A DNA stretch of 64,000 nucleotides from positions 1 through 64,000 of the forward strand of contig VXRG01000067.1 in NCBI GenBank assembly GCA_009838625.1, in the 5' to 3' direction. The DNA is from Caldilineaceae bacterium SB0664_bin_27. GTDB taxonomy: Bacteria > Chloroflexota > Anaerolineae > Caldilineales > Caldilineaceae. Below, piece after piece: positions 26,575 through 35,447 of the stretch (position 1 is the first letter of the stretch; every line of letters starts with the position of its first letter). The notes under the pieces are model-generated. The model was not told the origin of the DNA. It saw only the letters and a list, made by a program, of their open reading frames with translations, and did no database searches. Position numbers and translations under genes: made by a program.

Positions 26575-28752
26575 TCAGCCAACGCAGCCGGGAACAAGGC
26601 GGAACAGCATGCCTTCGCCGGTTCCGATCCAGACGGCCCCGTCCGGTGCGGTTGCGACCGCCTGCACGGGCCAGCTGTGCATGATTCGTTCGGCGATGAT
26701 CCGGCCGCCTGCATTCGCCATCCGGAACAGACCGGGATCATGCCCGTAATTGGCAAAAAAGATAGTGTTGTAGGCCCATGTGATGCCGGTGGGTGCGGCC
26801 GAGTTGGGCAGGACCAGCACAGGTGCGGTCCACCAATCTTTGTTGACCCCGCCCAACACCATTGGGAAGCCGTAGAAGGGGGTAGCGTTCACATCGCCCG
26901 CATTGGCGGCGGCGGAGAGGGTACGCGGGTCCAGCAGGTCGACTTCGTCCCCTGCGTTGAAATCACCGGGCACGTTTGTGGCGCCATTGTCGGTAAACCA
27001 GATGCGCCCGAATGGGTCGACGGCAATGCCGTAGGGGTTGCGCACCCCGCGCGCCGCGGTCTGGAAGACGCCGATTGAGCGTTCAGCCAGCAGCCGGTCC
27101 AGACGGGCTCGTACGATGCGGGCACCGAAGGGGTTGCCGCCGGCAGCCACATTGGTGGCCAGGGTTTCGGCGGGCAGATCACCGTCGCCAGGAACTATTA
27201 TGCCATCCGCATAGCCGTCGCGCACGCCTCCAGCCGAAATATAGAGCCAGCCGTCGCTGATAACGAGACCATTGTTGGCATGGAAATCCTTTCCGGAAAC
27301 GGCGAAGCCGCCGGCCAGAGGTTCATATCCGCCGCCGTCGACGATGCGGCCCACTTCGCCGGCCCGGTTCAGGTAAAGCGCGCCCGCATGCCAGGCCATT
27401 CCTGTGACACGGCTGGATTCGCGCAGAATCTCATAGTAGCTGTCCCTGGAAATACTGTGCCAGATGGCGATAGAGCGGCTGGCGTGGTAAGGATCGTACA
27501 GGATGTTGGGATCGAAGTTGCGGGTGGCGTGATGGTCCAAGGCGATGAATAGTCTGCCGTCCGGGGCAAAGGTCAGAGCGGTGATACTGAATTTGTCCTG
27601 TAGTTTGTCGGCCAGGAACTGCTCTGCACAGAAGCCGCCTTGGGGAACCAGCCAGGGATCGGATTCGGACGGGGGGCTCAGATTGAAGGGGGCGACGTGA
27701 ATACCGACCCTACCGGCAGCCATGCCTCGCGGCGGGGCGGCGGCGGCGCTTTGTGAATTGCCTTCCGCATTGCCGCCCGACTTTGTGTTGTTTCCAGTAT
27801 CAGCATTTTGGGGGGAATCGCTTGAGGCCGGAGCAGGTCCTACGCTTGCCGGCTCCACTTTTGGCAGATATGCGGCGATCTGATCAGCATTTGGAATGGC
27901 AGCACAGCTTGCGGGCAGGGCTAGCTGTGCGCTGATAAAGGGAACAATGCCGCCATTCTGGGCGCATTCGTTCGGCGCCCGGGTAAAGTCTTCGCTCGAC
28001 ACACGCAGCCACATTTCGGACGCGGGCGCCGGCTCTGTGCGCTGCCTGGTTGCGCCGGCCACGATCCAGTCGTAAATCAGCGCTTTTTCGTCATCTCCGA
28101 GTTCCCCCACCATCGGCATTGCGCCGGACCGGATCTGTGTCCAGAGCGAAGATGCGTCCGGAGAGCCAGGCTCCACCACGGGCCCGTTCTGTCCGCCTGC
28201 CATCAAGGGTTCATACTCGGTCACTTGCAGTTCCGCCTGTCTTACAACACTGCTATGACAGGCGCCGCAGTTTTCTTCCAAGAGCGGCTGAATGTCCTCA
28301 TCGAACCCCGGCGTGGAGATTGAAACCCGACCGACGGAGCGGTCGAGGGAGACAAAAGGGAGTTCTTGCTCCTGGCCGAAGATCGCTTCAACGCGCACCA
28401 AAGCGCCTGCAGACGTGCGGCCCAATTGGCAGCCTTGCGTGTGGGGTTGATTGCGCACATTGGCGTTGCGTTGCAACACCGCATAAACTGGCTGCCCCCC
28501 AGCAAGACAGGAAAGGGCTTCTTCCATGCCTTTGATCAGTGCGATGTCAGCGACCCCTCCCATTGGATCAGGGTGTGCCGTTGGCGGCCGCGGCCATTTT
28601 TGCTCTGGATTGTCTGATTCAGCAGAGCCGGCGCCCTGAGGGACGTTGGGGCCGATCGGTTGAAATACACACGCGCCAAGAAACAGAACTGCGCAGACGA
28701 GCAGAGAGATGGCGGAAGATGGGACTTGATGACGGTGGCGGAGAAGACTCAT
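26575..28752 (-). CDS. Lipoprotein with SH3, cytochrome c and sugar-dehydrogenase propeller domains
   Basis: The 725-residue product has a lipoprotein signal with lipobox ending at Cys28. Next come an SH3-like segment (about residues 88-125, with NANVRNQP), a cytochrome c-type haem site CGACH at 162-166 in a PLLEENCGACH context typical of planctomycete-style cytochromes, and a Ser/Asn linker (about 290-335). The C-terminal half (about 345-725) is a glucose/sorbosone dehydrogenase-type beta-propeller with LTFAPDGRLFIA, GVRNPYGIAVDPFGRIWFTDNG and YGFPMVLGG blocks. This layout suggests an extracytoplasmic enzyme passing electrons from a sugar or alcohol to its own haem. The ATG at 28752 gives the signal peptide; a longer frame to 28959 overlaps ribF. 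Confidence 0.85.
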   Translation of the reverse strand: MSLLRHRHQVPSSAISLLVCAVLFLGACVFQPIGPNVPQGAGSAESDNPEQKWPRPPTAHPDPMGGVADIALIKGMEEALSCLAGGQPVYAVLQRNANVRNQPHTQGCQLGRTSAGALVRVEAIFGQEQELPFVSLDRSVGRVSISTPGFDEDIQPLLEENCGACHSSVVRQAELQVTEYEPLMAGGQNGPVVEPGSPDASSLWTQIRSGAMPMVGELGDDEKALIYDWIVAGATRQRTEPAPASEMWLRVSSEDFTRAPNECAQNGGIVPFISAQLALPASCAAIPNADQIAAYLPKVEPASVGPAPASSDSPQNADTGNNTKSGGNAEGNSQSAAAAPPRGMAAGRVGIHVAPFNLSPPSESDPWLVPQGGFCAEQFLADKLQDKFSITALTFAPDGRLFIALDHHATRNFDPNILYDPYHASRSIAIWHSISRDSYYEILRESSRVTGMAWHAGALYLNRAGEVGRIVDGGGYEPLAGGFAVSGKDFHANNGLVISDGWLYISAGGVRDGYADGIIVPGDGDLPAETLATNVAAGGNPFGARIVRARLDRLLAERSIGVFQTAARGVRNPYGIAVDPFGRIWFTDNGATNVPGDFNAGDEVDLLDPRTLSAAANAGDVNATPFYGFPMVLGGVNKDWWTAPVLVLPNSAAPTGITWAYNTIFFANYGHDPGLFRMANAGGRIIAERIMHSWPVQAVATAPDGAVWIGTGEGMLFRLVPGCVG

Positions 28753-28822
28753 TGAAAGAGAACTTGTGGGCGAAGCTGCCGGGGCGCCCCTATACGTGTA
28801 AATGCTGCGCCCGGAAAAGCTC

Positions 28823-29812
28823 CTATTTCCTGGTGATAGAGTCTGGAACCGCCGATATCTCTGCAAGCGTTCGACGCGCGACGGAGATGTCCAATTGAAT
28901 CTGGGCGACGAGCTCTTCGAGGCTGCCGAATCGTTGCTCGTCGCGCAGGCGAGACACAAAGGAGATGGTGAGCTGCTGTCCGTACAGTGTGCCGGACTCC
29001 CCAGCCGCTGGATAATCTAGCAGATGGGTCTCGATACGGCGTCGACGTCCGTCTACGGTGGGCCGCACGCCGATATTGGTTACGCTGGCGCGAGGATGGG
29101 GCGAGCAACTGTCCGGCAGATATGCCCAGGTCGAATAGACACCATTGGCGGGGATGAGCTTGTGTGGAATGGGCCGGATGTTGGCGGTGGGCACGCCGAT
29201 TTCGCGCCCGCGACGTTCTCCCTCTTCGACGGTTCCAGTGATCTGGTAGGGCCGGCCCAGCATCTGAGCTGCATCTGGTACAGCGCCGGCCAACAGTGCC
29301 TGACGGATCTGGCGGCTGTGGACTTCGTCATCCCCACATGCGAACGGCTCGACCACCGAGAGATCATATCCGAGCCGAGCACCCAGCTCTTGCAGTAGGT
29401 CTACGTTGCCGCTGCGTCCTCGACCCAGCGCAAAGTCCGGGCCCACTACCAGCCGTGCAAGCCCCAAGCGTTCTACGAGAAGCGCCATAAACTGCTCGGG
29501 AGTCAGACTAGCGAGTTCCATGTCGAATGGCTGAATGATCCCCAGATCCAGGCCGAACGGTTCGATCAGGTGCAGACGTTCTTGTGGCGTGGTCAAAAGG
29601 CACAAGCTAAGGTCCGGCCGAAGTACGGCCATTGGGTGGGGGTCAAACGTGAGCAGTGCCGTTTTGGCGGCGGGCAGATGGGCCGCCGCTTCTGTCTGCA
29701 AGGTGTGCAGGAGGGCCTGGTGGCCCAGATGCACACCGTCGAAATTTCCAATCGTCAGGAAAGTTGGGCCGGGAAACCGAAGAGTTCGCAGATCGCTGCG
29801 CCAAATCCTCAT
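28823..29812 (-). CDS. ribF: Bifunctional riboflavin kinase/FAD synthetase
   Basis: RibF phosphorylates riboflavin to FMN and adenylates FMN to FAD. The 329-residue protein has the FAD synthetase domain first (FLTIGNFDGVHLGHQ near residue 20, then FALGRGRSGN) and the riboflavin kinase domain after about residue 190 (RPYQITGTVEEGERRGREIGVPTANI, a GVY segment, and TNIGVRPT). It is the last gene of the nusA-infB operon, 165 bases after truB, the usual place for ribF in Gram-positive-type genomes. Confidence 0.95.
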   Translation of the reverse strand: MRIWRSDLRTLRFPGPTFLTIGNFDGVHLGHQALLHTLQTEAAAHLPAAKTALLTFDPHPMAVLRPDLSLCLLTTPQERLHLIEPFGLDLGIIQPFDMELASLTPEQFMALLVERLGLARLVVGPDFALGRGRSGNVDLLQELGARLGYDLSVVEPFACGDDEVHSRQIRQALLAGAVPDAAQMLGRPYQITGTVEEGERRGREIGVPTANIRPIPHKLIPANGVYSTWAYLPDSCSPHPRASVTNIGVRPTVDGRRRRIETHLLDYPAAGESGTLYGQQLTISFVSRLRDEQRFGSLEELVAQIQLDISVARRTLAEISAVPDSITRK

Positions 29813-29977
29813 CTCAAATCAGTTTCTGGTTCTTAACGTAAATTCCGTTTGCCACCAGTACTCTCCGGCGGATTCTGCGGCAGGAAAGAAGGCGTCCCGC
29901 CTGCCGCTACGCGCTACATGATGTGGGAGTAAGCCGTGCTTCAACCTGTACGTACGATCGTCTCCAGGAGCGGAGGA

Positions 29978-30997
29978 TTAGGAAAGACTCTCCAACTGTT
30001 GGGCGAGCCATTTTTCGGCCTTCCAAAGTGTACCGTCTCCGTTCCCGCCAGCGGCTTGCGAGCGGGCGATTCCCAGGAAGCGGCCGCGTCGATCATAGGC
30101 GGCCGCAAGCTCATTCGGGCGCCATCCATCCGAACTGCAGGAGTTGGGAAGGCGGGCGTCCTGGACAGGGAGGGTAGAGCTTAGATAGACCTTCTGCCCG
30201 TAGCCCAGCCGCTTTTGCTCTTCCTCACCGAGGGTCAGGCGAGGCAACCCCAGACCGGCATCGGGCGCCAGCAGCAGTTTGGACAGCCCCCCGGCGGCCG
30301 CTGCGGATTCGATGGCCGGCAGACCTGACGCGTCGGCGACGGGAAACGGGCCGGCTTCCAGTCGGCGCAGGTAGCTCAAGTGGCCCGCGGTACCCAGTGC
30401 CTGCCCCAGATCGTAGGCCAGGCTGCGAACGTATGCCCCGGCGGAACAGCGTATCCGGAGAGATATGTTCGCAGGCGACGTAAAGGAAAGAAGCTCAATC
30501 TCATGAAAAGAAACTTCCCTTGGCGCCACATTTACGGCCTCACCGCGCCGGGCTTTGCGATGCAGGCTTTCACCCCCCTGCTTCAATGCCGAATAGACCG
30601 GTGGTCTCTGGGCAATCCGGCCGCGGAATGCAGCTAGAGCAGCCTCCACGTCGGCGTCGGTCAGTGGCGGTACGGGAGGCTGGGCGACGGTTCGTCCGAC
30701 AGCGTCGTAGGTATCGGTGGCGCGGCCCAGAGTTACGCGGGCCTCGTATGTTTTGTCATGTCCCTGATAGTACTCCACCAGCCTTGTGGCAACACCGAGG
30801 CACAATACGAGCAGCCCGCTTGCCATCGGATCCAGCGTGCCGGTGTGGCCGATGCGTTTTTGACGACTCCAACGTCGGACGAACTGCACAATGTCGTGGC
30901 TGGTAGGCAACTCCGCGGAGTCAGGCTCGCCGGCGGGCGCTTGGGAGATCGGACGGCCCGGTTTATCGACAAGGAGAATCCCATGTAGGTCGGTCAT
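29978..30997 (-). CDS. truB: tRNA pseudouridine(55) synthase
   Basis: TruB makes pseudouridine 55 in the T-loop of tRNAs. The catalytic aspartate lies in the hallmark GHTGTLDPMASGLL block (about residues 55-70). Other family blocks are KTYEARVTLGRATDTYD, QRPPVYSALKQGGE and CSAGAYVRSLAYDLG. The 339 residues include a C-terminal extension comparable to other bacterial enzymes, ending in a PUA-like segment. A short insert rich in Pro and Ser (about 13-30) follows the start motif GILLVDKPGRPIS and is unusual. It lies 35 bases after nrnA in the nusA operon. Confidence 0.95.
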   Translation of the reverse strand: MTDLHGILLVDKPGRPISQAPAGEPDSAELPTSHDIVQFVRRWSRQKRIGHTGTLDPMASGLLVLCLGVATRLVEYYQGHDKTYEARVTLGRATDTYDAVGRTVAQPPVPPLTDADVEAALAAFRGRIAQRPPVYSALKQGGESLHRKARRGEAVNVAPREVSFHEIELLSFTSPANISLRIRCSAGAYVRSLAYDLGQALGTAGHLSYLRRLEAGPFPVADASGLPAIESAAAAGGLSKLLLAPDAGLGLPRLTLGEEEQKRLGYGQKVYLSSTLPVQDARLPNSCSSDGWRPNELAAAYDRRGRFLGIARSQAAGGNGDGTLWKAEKWLAQQLESLS

Positions 30998-31032
30998 GAT
31001 GCTGGTTCGTGAAGGACGCCGCTCCCTGTCTT

Positions 31033-32082
31033 CTAGCCACTATCGCCATCAACGCTCTGGCGGCGCAGTTCGCGCAGCGCTGCCACAACGCGGGCCGAGA
31101 CCTCCTGCAGAGAACCGGAAACAGTGCAGCCGGCAGCGGGTGGATGTCCACCGCCGCCGAATGAATAGGCAACCTGGCTCACGTTGAACCCCGGCTTGGC
31201 CCGAAAGCTGCATTCGATCAATTCCTGTCCGTTATTTGCAAAACGTTGGGCGAAAGTAGCGCTGATGTCGGCCTCCCGCACTGTAACGAGGAAGTTGGCC
31301 AGGCCGTCGCTCTGGTGGGGTTCGACACCACTGCGCTGACGGCTCTCGGCGTTGAGAGTCGCCCAGATGATTCCCTCTTCCATTTGCACATTGGCCAGAC
31401 CGACCCCCCATAACCTTACGAGACCCAACGACCTACTGTCCAGAGTGTTGCGTACGACAAACTCCAGACTTGCGCCGGCGTTCACCAGGCGCAAGGCCGC
31501 CTGCAACACATTTGTGTCCGTATTGGCGGTCCGAAAACAGAGTGTGTCGGTCACGAGGCCGGTCAGAAGCGAGAAGGCTATCTCCTCAGAGAGCGGCACA
31601 CCGAGGGCATCGGCCAGGCGAACAAGCATCTGGCAGGTGGCTGCGCAGCCTGTATCCACCCAGTTATCGGTGCCGAAAAGCGTATTGGTAACGTGATGGT
31701 CAATGACGACAAGGGGTATCTGATTGTGGATTTCGGGTATGTAGACGGTACCGATCCGGTCAATGCTGGATGTGTCCAGGCAGACGATGAGATCGTAACT
31801 GTGGGCGACCTCGGCCGGCCCGATAATCTTCTCCGCCCCGGGCATGAACTGGAATTCTGACGTCACTTCGTCCTGGAGAGCCAGGGTCGGCCGTTTACCC
31901 TGGGCGCGCAAAATGCTGCCCAAGGCGAGCAGGCTGCCGACCGCGTCTCCGTCCGGGCTTACATGGCTGACGCAGAGGATGTGGTGGCTGGAATCCAGGA
32001 GACTGAGCAGGAGAGGGGGCGGCGGGACGCCCTCTTGGCCGCATGCAGCACCCTGCTTGAGCAGGGACGCGTTCAGGGTCAT
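31033..32082 (-). CDS. nrnA: DHH-family oligoribonuclease/PAP phosphatase
   Basis: This DHH/DHHA1 phosphoesterase is NrnA-like: such enzymes degrade very short RNAs and 3'-phosphoadenosine 5'-phosphate. The DHH domain has VSHVSPDGDAVGS near residue 40, the LDTSSIDRIG segment and VVIDHHVTN; the DHHA1 domain ends with the GGGHPPAAGC block. Residues 1-25 are a non-conserved extension. The start codon overlaps the rbfA stop in an ATGA arrangement, so the two are translationally coupled. nrnA between rbfA and truB is the usual order in Gram-positive-type operons. Confidence 0.93.
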   Translation of the reverse strand: MTLNASLLKQGAACGQEGVPPPPLLLSLLDSSHHILCVSHVSPDGDAVGSLLALGSILRAQGKRPTLALQDEVTSEFQFMPGAEKIIGPAEVAHSYDLIVCLDTSSIDRIGTVYIPEIHNQIPLVVIDHHVTNTLFGTDNWVDTGCAATCQMLVRLADALGVPLSEEIAFSLLTGLVTDTLCFRTANTDTNVLQAALRLVNAGASLEFVVRNTLDSRSLGLVRLWGVGLANVQMEEGIIWATLNAESRQRSGVEPHQSDGLANFLVTVREADISATFAQRFANNGQELIECSFRAKPGFNVSQVAYSFGGGGHPPAAGCTVSGSLQEVSARVVAALRELRRQSVDGDSG

Positions 32083-32534
32083 GCATCCTCTTTCTGAGCA
32101 TTCACGGAGGAGAAATCCGAGGAAGAGAGCAAGGAGGAGGGAAGTGAATCAGAACGCCCCTCATCCTGCTGACGTATCTCTCGTTCTTCGGCAATGCTCT
32201 GCAAAAGTGCATCGACCCTTGCGGCCTGGTCGGGGGTATCGTCATAATAGAAGAGCAGTTCCGGTACGGAACGGAAGGTCAAATTCTGGGCCAATTGGCG
32301 TCTCAGGAATGGGGCAGCTTTCTTGAGTCTGGCCAGGACCAGACTGCGCTGAATGTCACTATCCTGATGAATGTAAACCTTGGCCACGCGCAAATCGCGG
32401 CTGACCACCACGTTTGTCACTACAAGCAGCTCCAACGCGGGATCATCCAGTTCAGCGCCGATCAAAATAGAAAGTTCCTGATAGAGCAGTTCTGCTGCCC
32501 GCTCCTGACGAATTGTGGTTGTCATCGTTACCAT
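32079..32534 (-). CDS. rbfA: 30S ribosome-binding factor RbfA
   Basis: RbfA assists late maturation of the 30S subunit and cold adaptation. The KH-like fold is seen as the RQERAAELLYQELSILI helix, VVTNVVVSRDLRVAKVYI, and LRRQLAQNLTFRSVPELLFYYDD with the usual short tail. Two near starts are possible, ATG 32534 or ATG 32525. A charged Ser/Gln-rich tail of about 30 residues extends the C-terminus to 151 residues. It lies between infB and nrnA in the operon. Confidence 0.94.
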   Translation of the reverse strand: MVTMTTTIRQERAAELLYQELSILIGAELDDPALELLVVTNVVVSRDLRVAKVYIHQDSDIQRSLVLARLKKAAPFLRRQLAQNLTFRSVPELLFYYDDTPDQAARVDALLQSIAEEREIRQQDEGRSDSLPSSLLSSSDFSSVNAQKEDA

Positions 32535-32606
32535 GCCGTCTGTCGTTCGATCTGGTATTCAGACACACGTGCCCACTATAAACCAAAAATTGAAAACCAG
32601 AAACTA

Positions 32607-34487
32607 TTATCGTACCTGTTGCCTCTCGAAGACCTCGATGATGTCGCCTTCCTGGAGGTCTGAATTGACTCCGGCCAGGTTGATGCCGCACTCATACCCA
32701 TCCCGTACTTCGGTGACATCTTCGGTAAACCGTTTGAGGTTTTCAATGGTTGTCGTGATAACGGTTGCGTCGTTACGAAGCAGCCGGGCCTGACTATTGC
32801 GTTTTACAACTCCGTCCAGCACCATACAACCGGCAATCAAGCCGCCGCGGCGCACGCGGAACATCTGCCTCACCTCGGCATGGCCGGTGACTACTTCTTC
32901 GAAGATTGGATCCAACATGCCTCTCAACGCCTGTTCCACATCTTCGATCAAATTGTAGATGATCTGGTAGTGCCGAATCTCGACGCCGGACTGTTCTGCG
33001 CGCACCAGAGCGGCCTTGTCAATGTTCACACCGAACCCGATGACGATCGCCTGGCTGGTTTCGGCGAGCATGACGTCCGATTCGGTTATGTTGCCGACAG
33101 CCGATTGCATGATCTTGACTTTGACCTCGTCGTTGTCCAGCTGTTCGAGGCTGTGAATAATTGGGGCCAGCGACCCCTGCGCATCGGCCCGCACAATGAT
33201 GTTGAGGGTTTCAGCTTCGCCGCCTTCGACGCGAGCGAACATATCTTCAAGCGTCATGGGCAGGGGTGAAGCGCCCCGGGTATCGCGGGAGGCCTGATTT
33301 TGCCGTTCGGCGGCAAGCGTGCGGGCCGCTCTGTCGTTCTTGGTTACGGAAAAGACCTCACCGGCAGCCGGAACGCCATTGAGGCCCAGAATTATTGTAG
33401 GCGTGCTCGGCCCGGCCGTCTTCAGCTGATTGCCCTCGTAGTCGGACATTGCCTTGATACGTCCCCAGTTTTCGCCGACAACCAGCGAATCCCCCCGTTT
33501 CAGGGTCCCGTTCTGTACGAGCAAGGTTGAGGTGATCCCGCGCTGCTTATCCAATTGGGCTTCGATCACGGTGCCGACACATTGCCCTTTGGGATTGGCG
33601 CTGTGCTGGTCCAGTTCGGCGACGACGAGGATGTTGTCCAGGAGGTCGTCGACACCTTCACCGTTGAGGGCGCTGATCGGGACCGTGATGGTTTCACCGC
33701 CCCATTCCTCCGGCGTCAGGTCTTCGGTCGAAAGCTCTTCCATGACGCGGTTGACGTTGGCTGTGGGGCTATCGATCTTGTTGATGGCGACGATTATCGT
33801 CACACCGGCTGCCCTGGCGTGGCTGATCGCTTCCCGTGTCTGGGGCATAATGCCATCGTCGGCGGCAACGACAAGGATGACGATGTCGGTAACCTGCGCG
33901 CCGCGGGCCCGCATGGCGGTGAATGCCTCGTGGCCGGGCGTATCCAGGAATGTAATTCTCTTGCCGTCGACTTCCACCTGATAGGCACCGGTATGCTGAG
34001 TGATGCCGCCGGCTTCGGAATCGACCACGTTGGCGCGGCGGATGCGGTCGAGGAGTGTCGTTTTGCCGTGATCGACATGCCCGAGGACCGCTACCACAGG
34101 CGGTCGCGGCACGAGACTTTGTTCCGCCTCTTCGGCCACGATCTCCTGGATCATCACTCGTTCTTTTGGTCTTCGATCCTCGTCGGGCGCCTGCTCCGGT
34201 TCTTCGTCCTCCACGACCGGCCACAGCACCTCGATGCCGAGTTCTTCGCCTACAATTGCGGCTGTATCGTGGTCGAGAGTTTGATCGATCGGCGCCATGA
34301 TGCCGAACTGCATCAGCACCTTAATGAGATCGATGGGACTGCGATCCATTCGTTCGGCCAATGCGCGAACGGTAACGTACTCCTCCACAATGATGGAAGA
34401 AGGCAGCCCAGCGGCTTCACCGTTGGAGGCGTCGTCGGCCGGGCTGCCATTCTGAATCTTCGTTGGATCTTGCGTTGCGGCTGCCAT
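32607..34487 (-). CDS. infB: Translation initiation factor IF-2
   Basis: IF-2 is the GTPase that brings initiator tRNA to the 30S subunit and joins the subunits. The 626-residue protein is a short form: the IF-2 N-terminal helical motif ([27 protein letters not shown], split across about residues 36-62) is kept, but the long linker of larger forms is missing. The G domain has [12 protein letters not shown], the DTPGHEAF switch and the NKID motif; domains II-IV follow, ending in the [17 protein letters not shown] block. A strong AGGAAGG ribosome site precedes the ATG. It sits in the nusA operon, but 580 bases of non-coding sequence separate it from ylxR. Confidence 0.96.
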   Translation of the reverse strand: MAAATQDPTKIQNGSPADDASNGEAAGLPSSIIVEEYVTVRALAERMDRSPIDLIKVLMQFGIMAPIDQTLDHDTAAIVGEELGIEVLWPVVEDEEPEQAPDEDRRPKERVMIQEIVAEEAEQSLVPRPPVVAVLGHVDHGKTTLLDRIRRANVVDSEAGGITQHTGAYQVEVDGKRITFLDTPGHEAFTAMRARGAQVTDIVILVVAADDGIMPQTREAISHARAAGVTIIVAINKIDSPTANVNRVMEELSTEDLTPEEWGGETITVPISALNGEGVDDLLDNILVVAELDQHSANPKGQCVGTVIEAQLDKQRGITSTLLVQNGTLKRGDSLVVGENWGRIKAMSDYEGNQLKTAGPSTPTIILGLNGVPAAGEVFSVTKNDRAARTLAAERQNQASRDTRGASPLPMTLEDMFARVEGGEAETLNIIVRADAQGSLAPIIHSLEQLDNDEVKVKIMQSAVGNITESDVMLAETSQAIVIGFGVNIDKAALVRAEQSGVEIRHYQIIYNLIEDVEQALRGMLDPIFEEVVTGHAEVRQMFRVRRGGLIAGCMVLDGVVKRNSQARLLRNDATVITTTIENLKRFTEDVTEVRDGYECGINLAGVNSDLQEGDIIEVFERQQVR

Positions 34488-35067
34488 TTTGGCCTTCCTT
34501 TCAAATATCGTCTTCGGTTTCCATCTCTATACGCCGCGGTGCGGTCGCAAACTGACAGCGAAAACGTGCCTCTGAAGACAAAGAGGAGGGAGCTGAGAAG
34601 CGTTCACGCTCCGAGTTGCGTGTTCCTTCTCAAACTTTACACAGGTTTTTGGCTGGGACGGAATGCATGCACAGACTAATGCGGTGGAGGCCAGGTGCGG
34701 GGAGCCAAGAGGCAGTTACAGTGGATAGGCAAGTCGTTACACGACCCCACCTCTCTTCCCTGCAGCTCTCCCCCTCTCCATCCCAAATAGCGATACAGCC
34801 AATGTTAGCCCACTATGCCGACACATGTCAGGGAGCGGACAATCGGCTTACGTTCATGGGAAATTCCTGTCAATCAGCGATTGTGCCCATCGTTTGAACT
34901 GGTTCTTTCGGCGCTGGACACGAACAGTTGAACACATACTAGGAAATCACATAACTCTCCCCGGTTGAACAGGCAACGGTCCTGACAGCCCGCCCGAAAG
35001 GTCTGAAATTGAGGAGAAGTTTCCAGTAAGCCCAAAAACTACGGTGGCGTTGCTATCTTCCTCCTTA
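34488..35067. other. Long non-coding gap inside the nusA-infB operon
   Basis: About 580 bases lie between ylxR and infB, where other bacteria often have the L7Ae-like gene ylxQ or no gap. I see the infB ribosome site at the left end and no coding frame with family similarity on either strand. No convincing promoter, terminator or RNA was recognised. Confidence 0.6.
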
Positions 35068-35388
35068 CTATGCAGTCTCGTCGGAAACTTGCAGCAGAGT
35101 TGACACGGAAACAGAGAGTGTCATCAGATTTTCGGCGCTGATTTTTGTTCGCAGCGCTTTCTGTATCAGCGAACCAGCCAGCGCTTTTTCCCAACAGTTG
35201 ACCTGCGGATGGACATAGGCGCCGCGTCCGGCCCTTTTGCCGGACTGATCCAAGAGGACCCCGTCTGCAGCCCTTACCAGACGAATCAGGTCGCGTTTGC
35301 CATCAGACTCCTGACAGGCGATACACATTCGCTGAGGAGCCTTCCAGGCGCCCCGACGCTGCTTCGAGCCACTTACCCGTTTTGCCAT
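35068..35388 (-). CDS. ylxR: YlxR family RNA-binding protein
   Basis: This small protein of the YlxR (DUF448) family is encoded between nusA and infB in many bacteria and is thought to bind RNA; in some species it affects RNase P or transcription. The 106 residues contain the family block RMCIACQE and LIRLVRAADGVLLDQSGKRAGRGAYVHP, followed by the CWEKAL segment. The N-terminus is strongly basic. It follows nusA by about 60 bases. Confidence 0.92.
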   Translation of the reverse strand: MAKRVSGSKQRRGAWKAPQRMCIACQESDGKRDLIRLVRAADGVLLDQSGKRAGRGAYVHPQVNCWEKALAGSLIQKALRTKISAENLMTLSVSVSTLLQVSDETA

Positions 35389-35447
35389 CTTTGGTATTGC
35401 ACGGCAGATGAAATATATCAGGCACGATTCATAAATCAGCAGCCACC

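Noticed and set aside
34616-34897. Plus-strand frame in the gap between ylxR and infB.
   Set aside because: No start signal, composition or motif supports it; direction is opposite to the operon.
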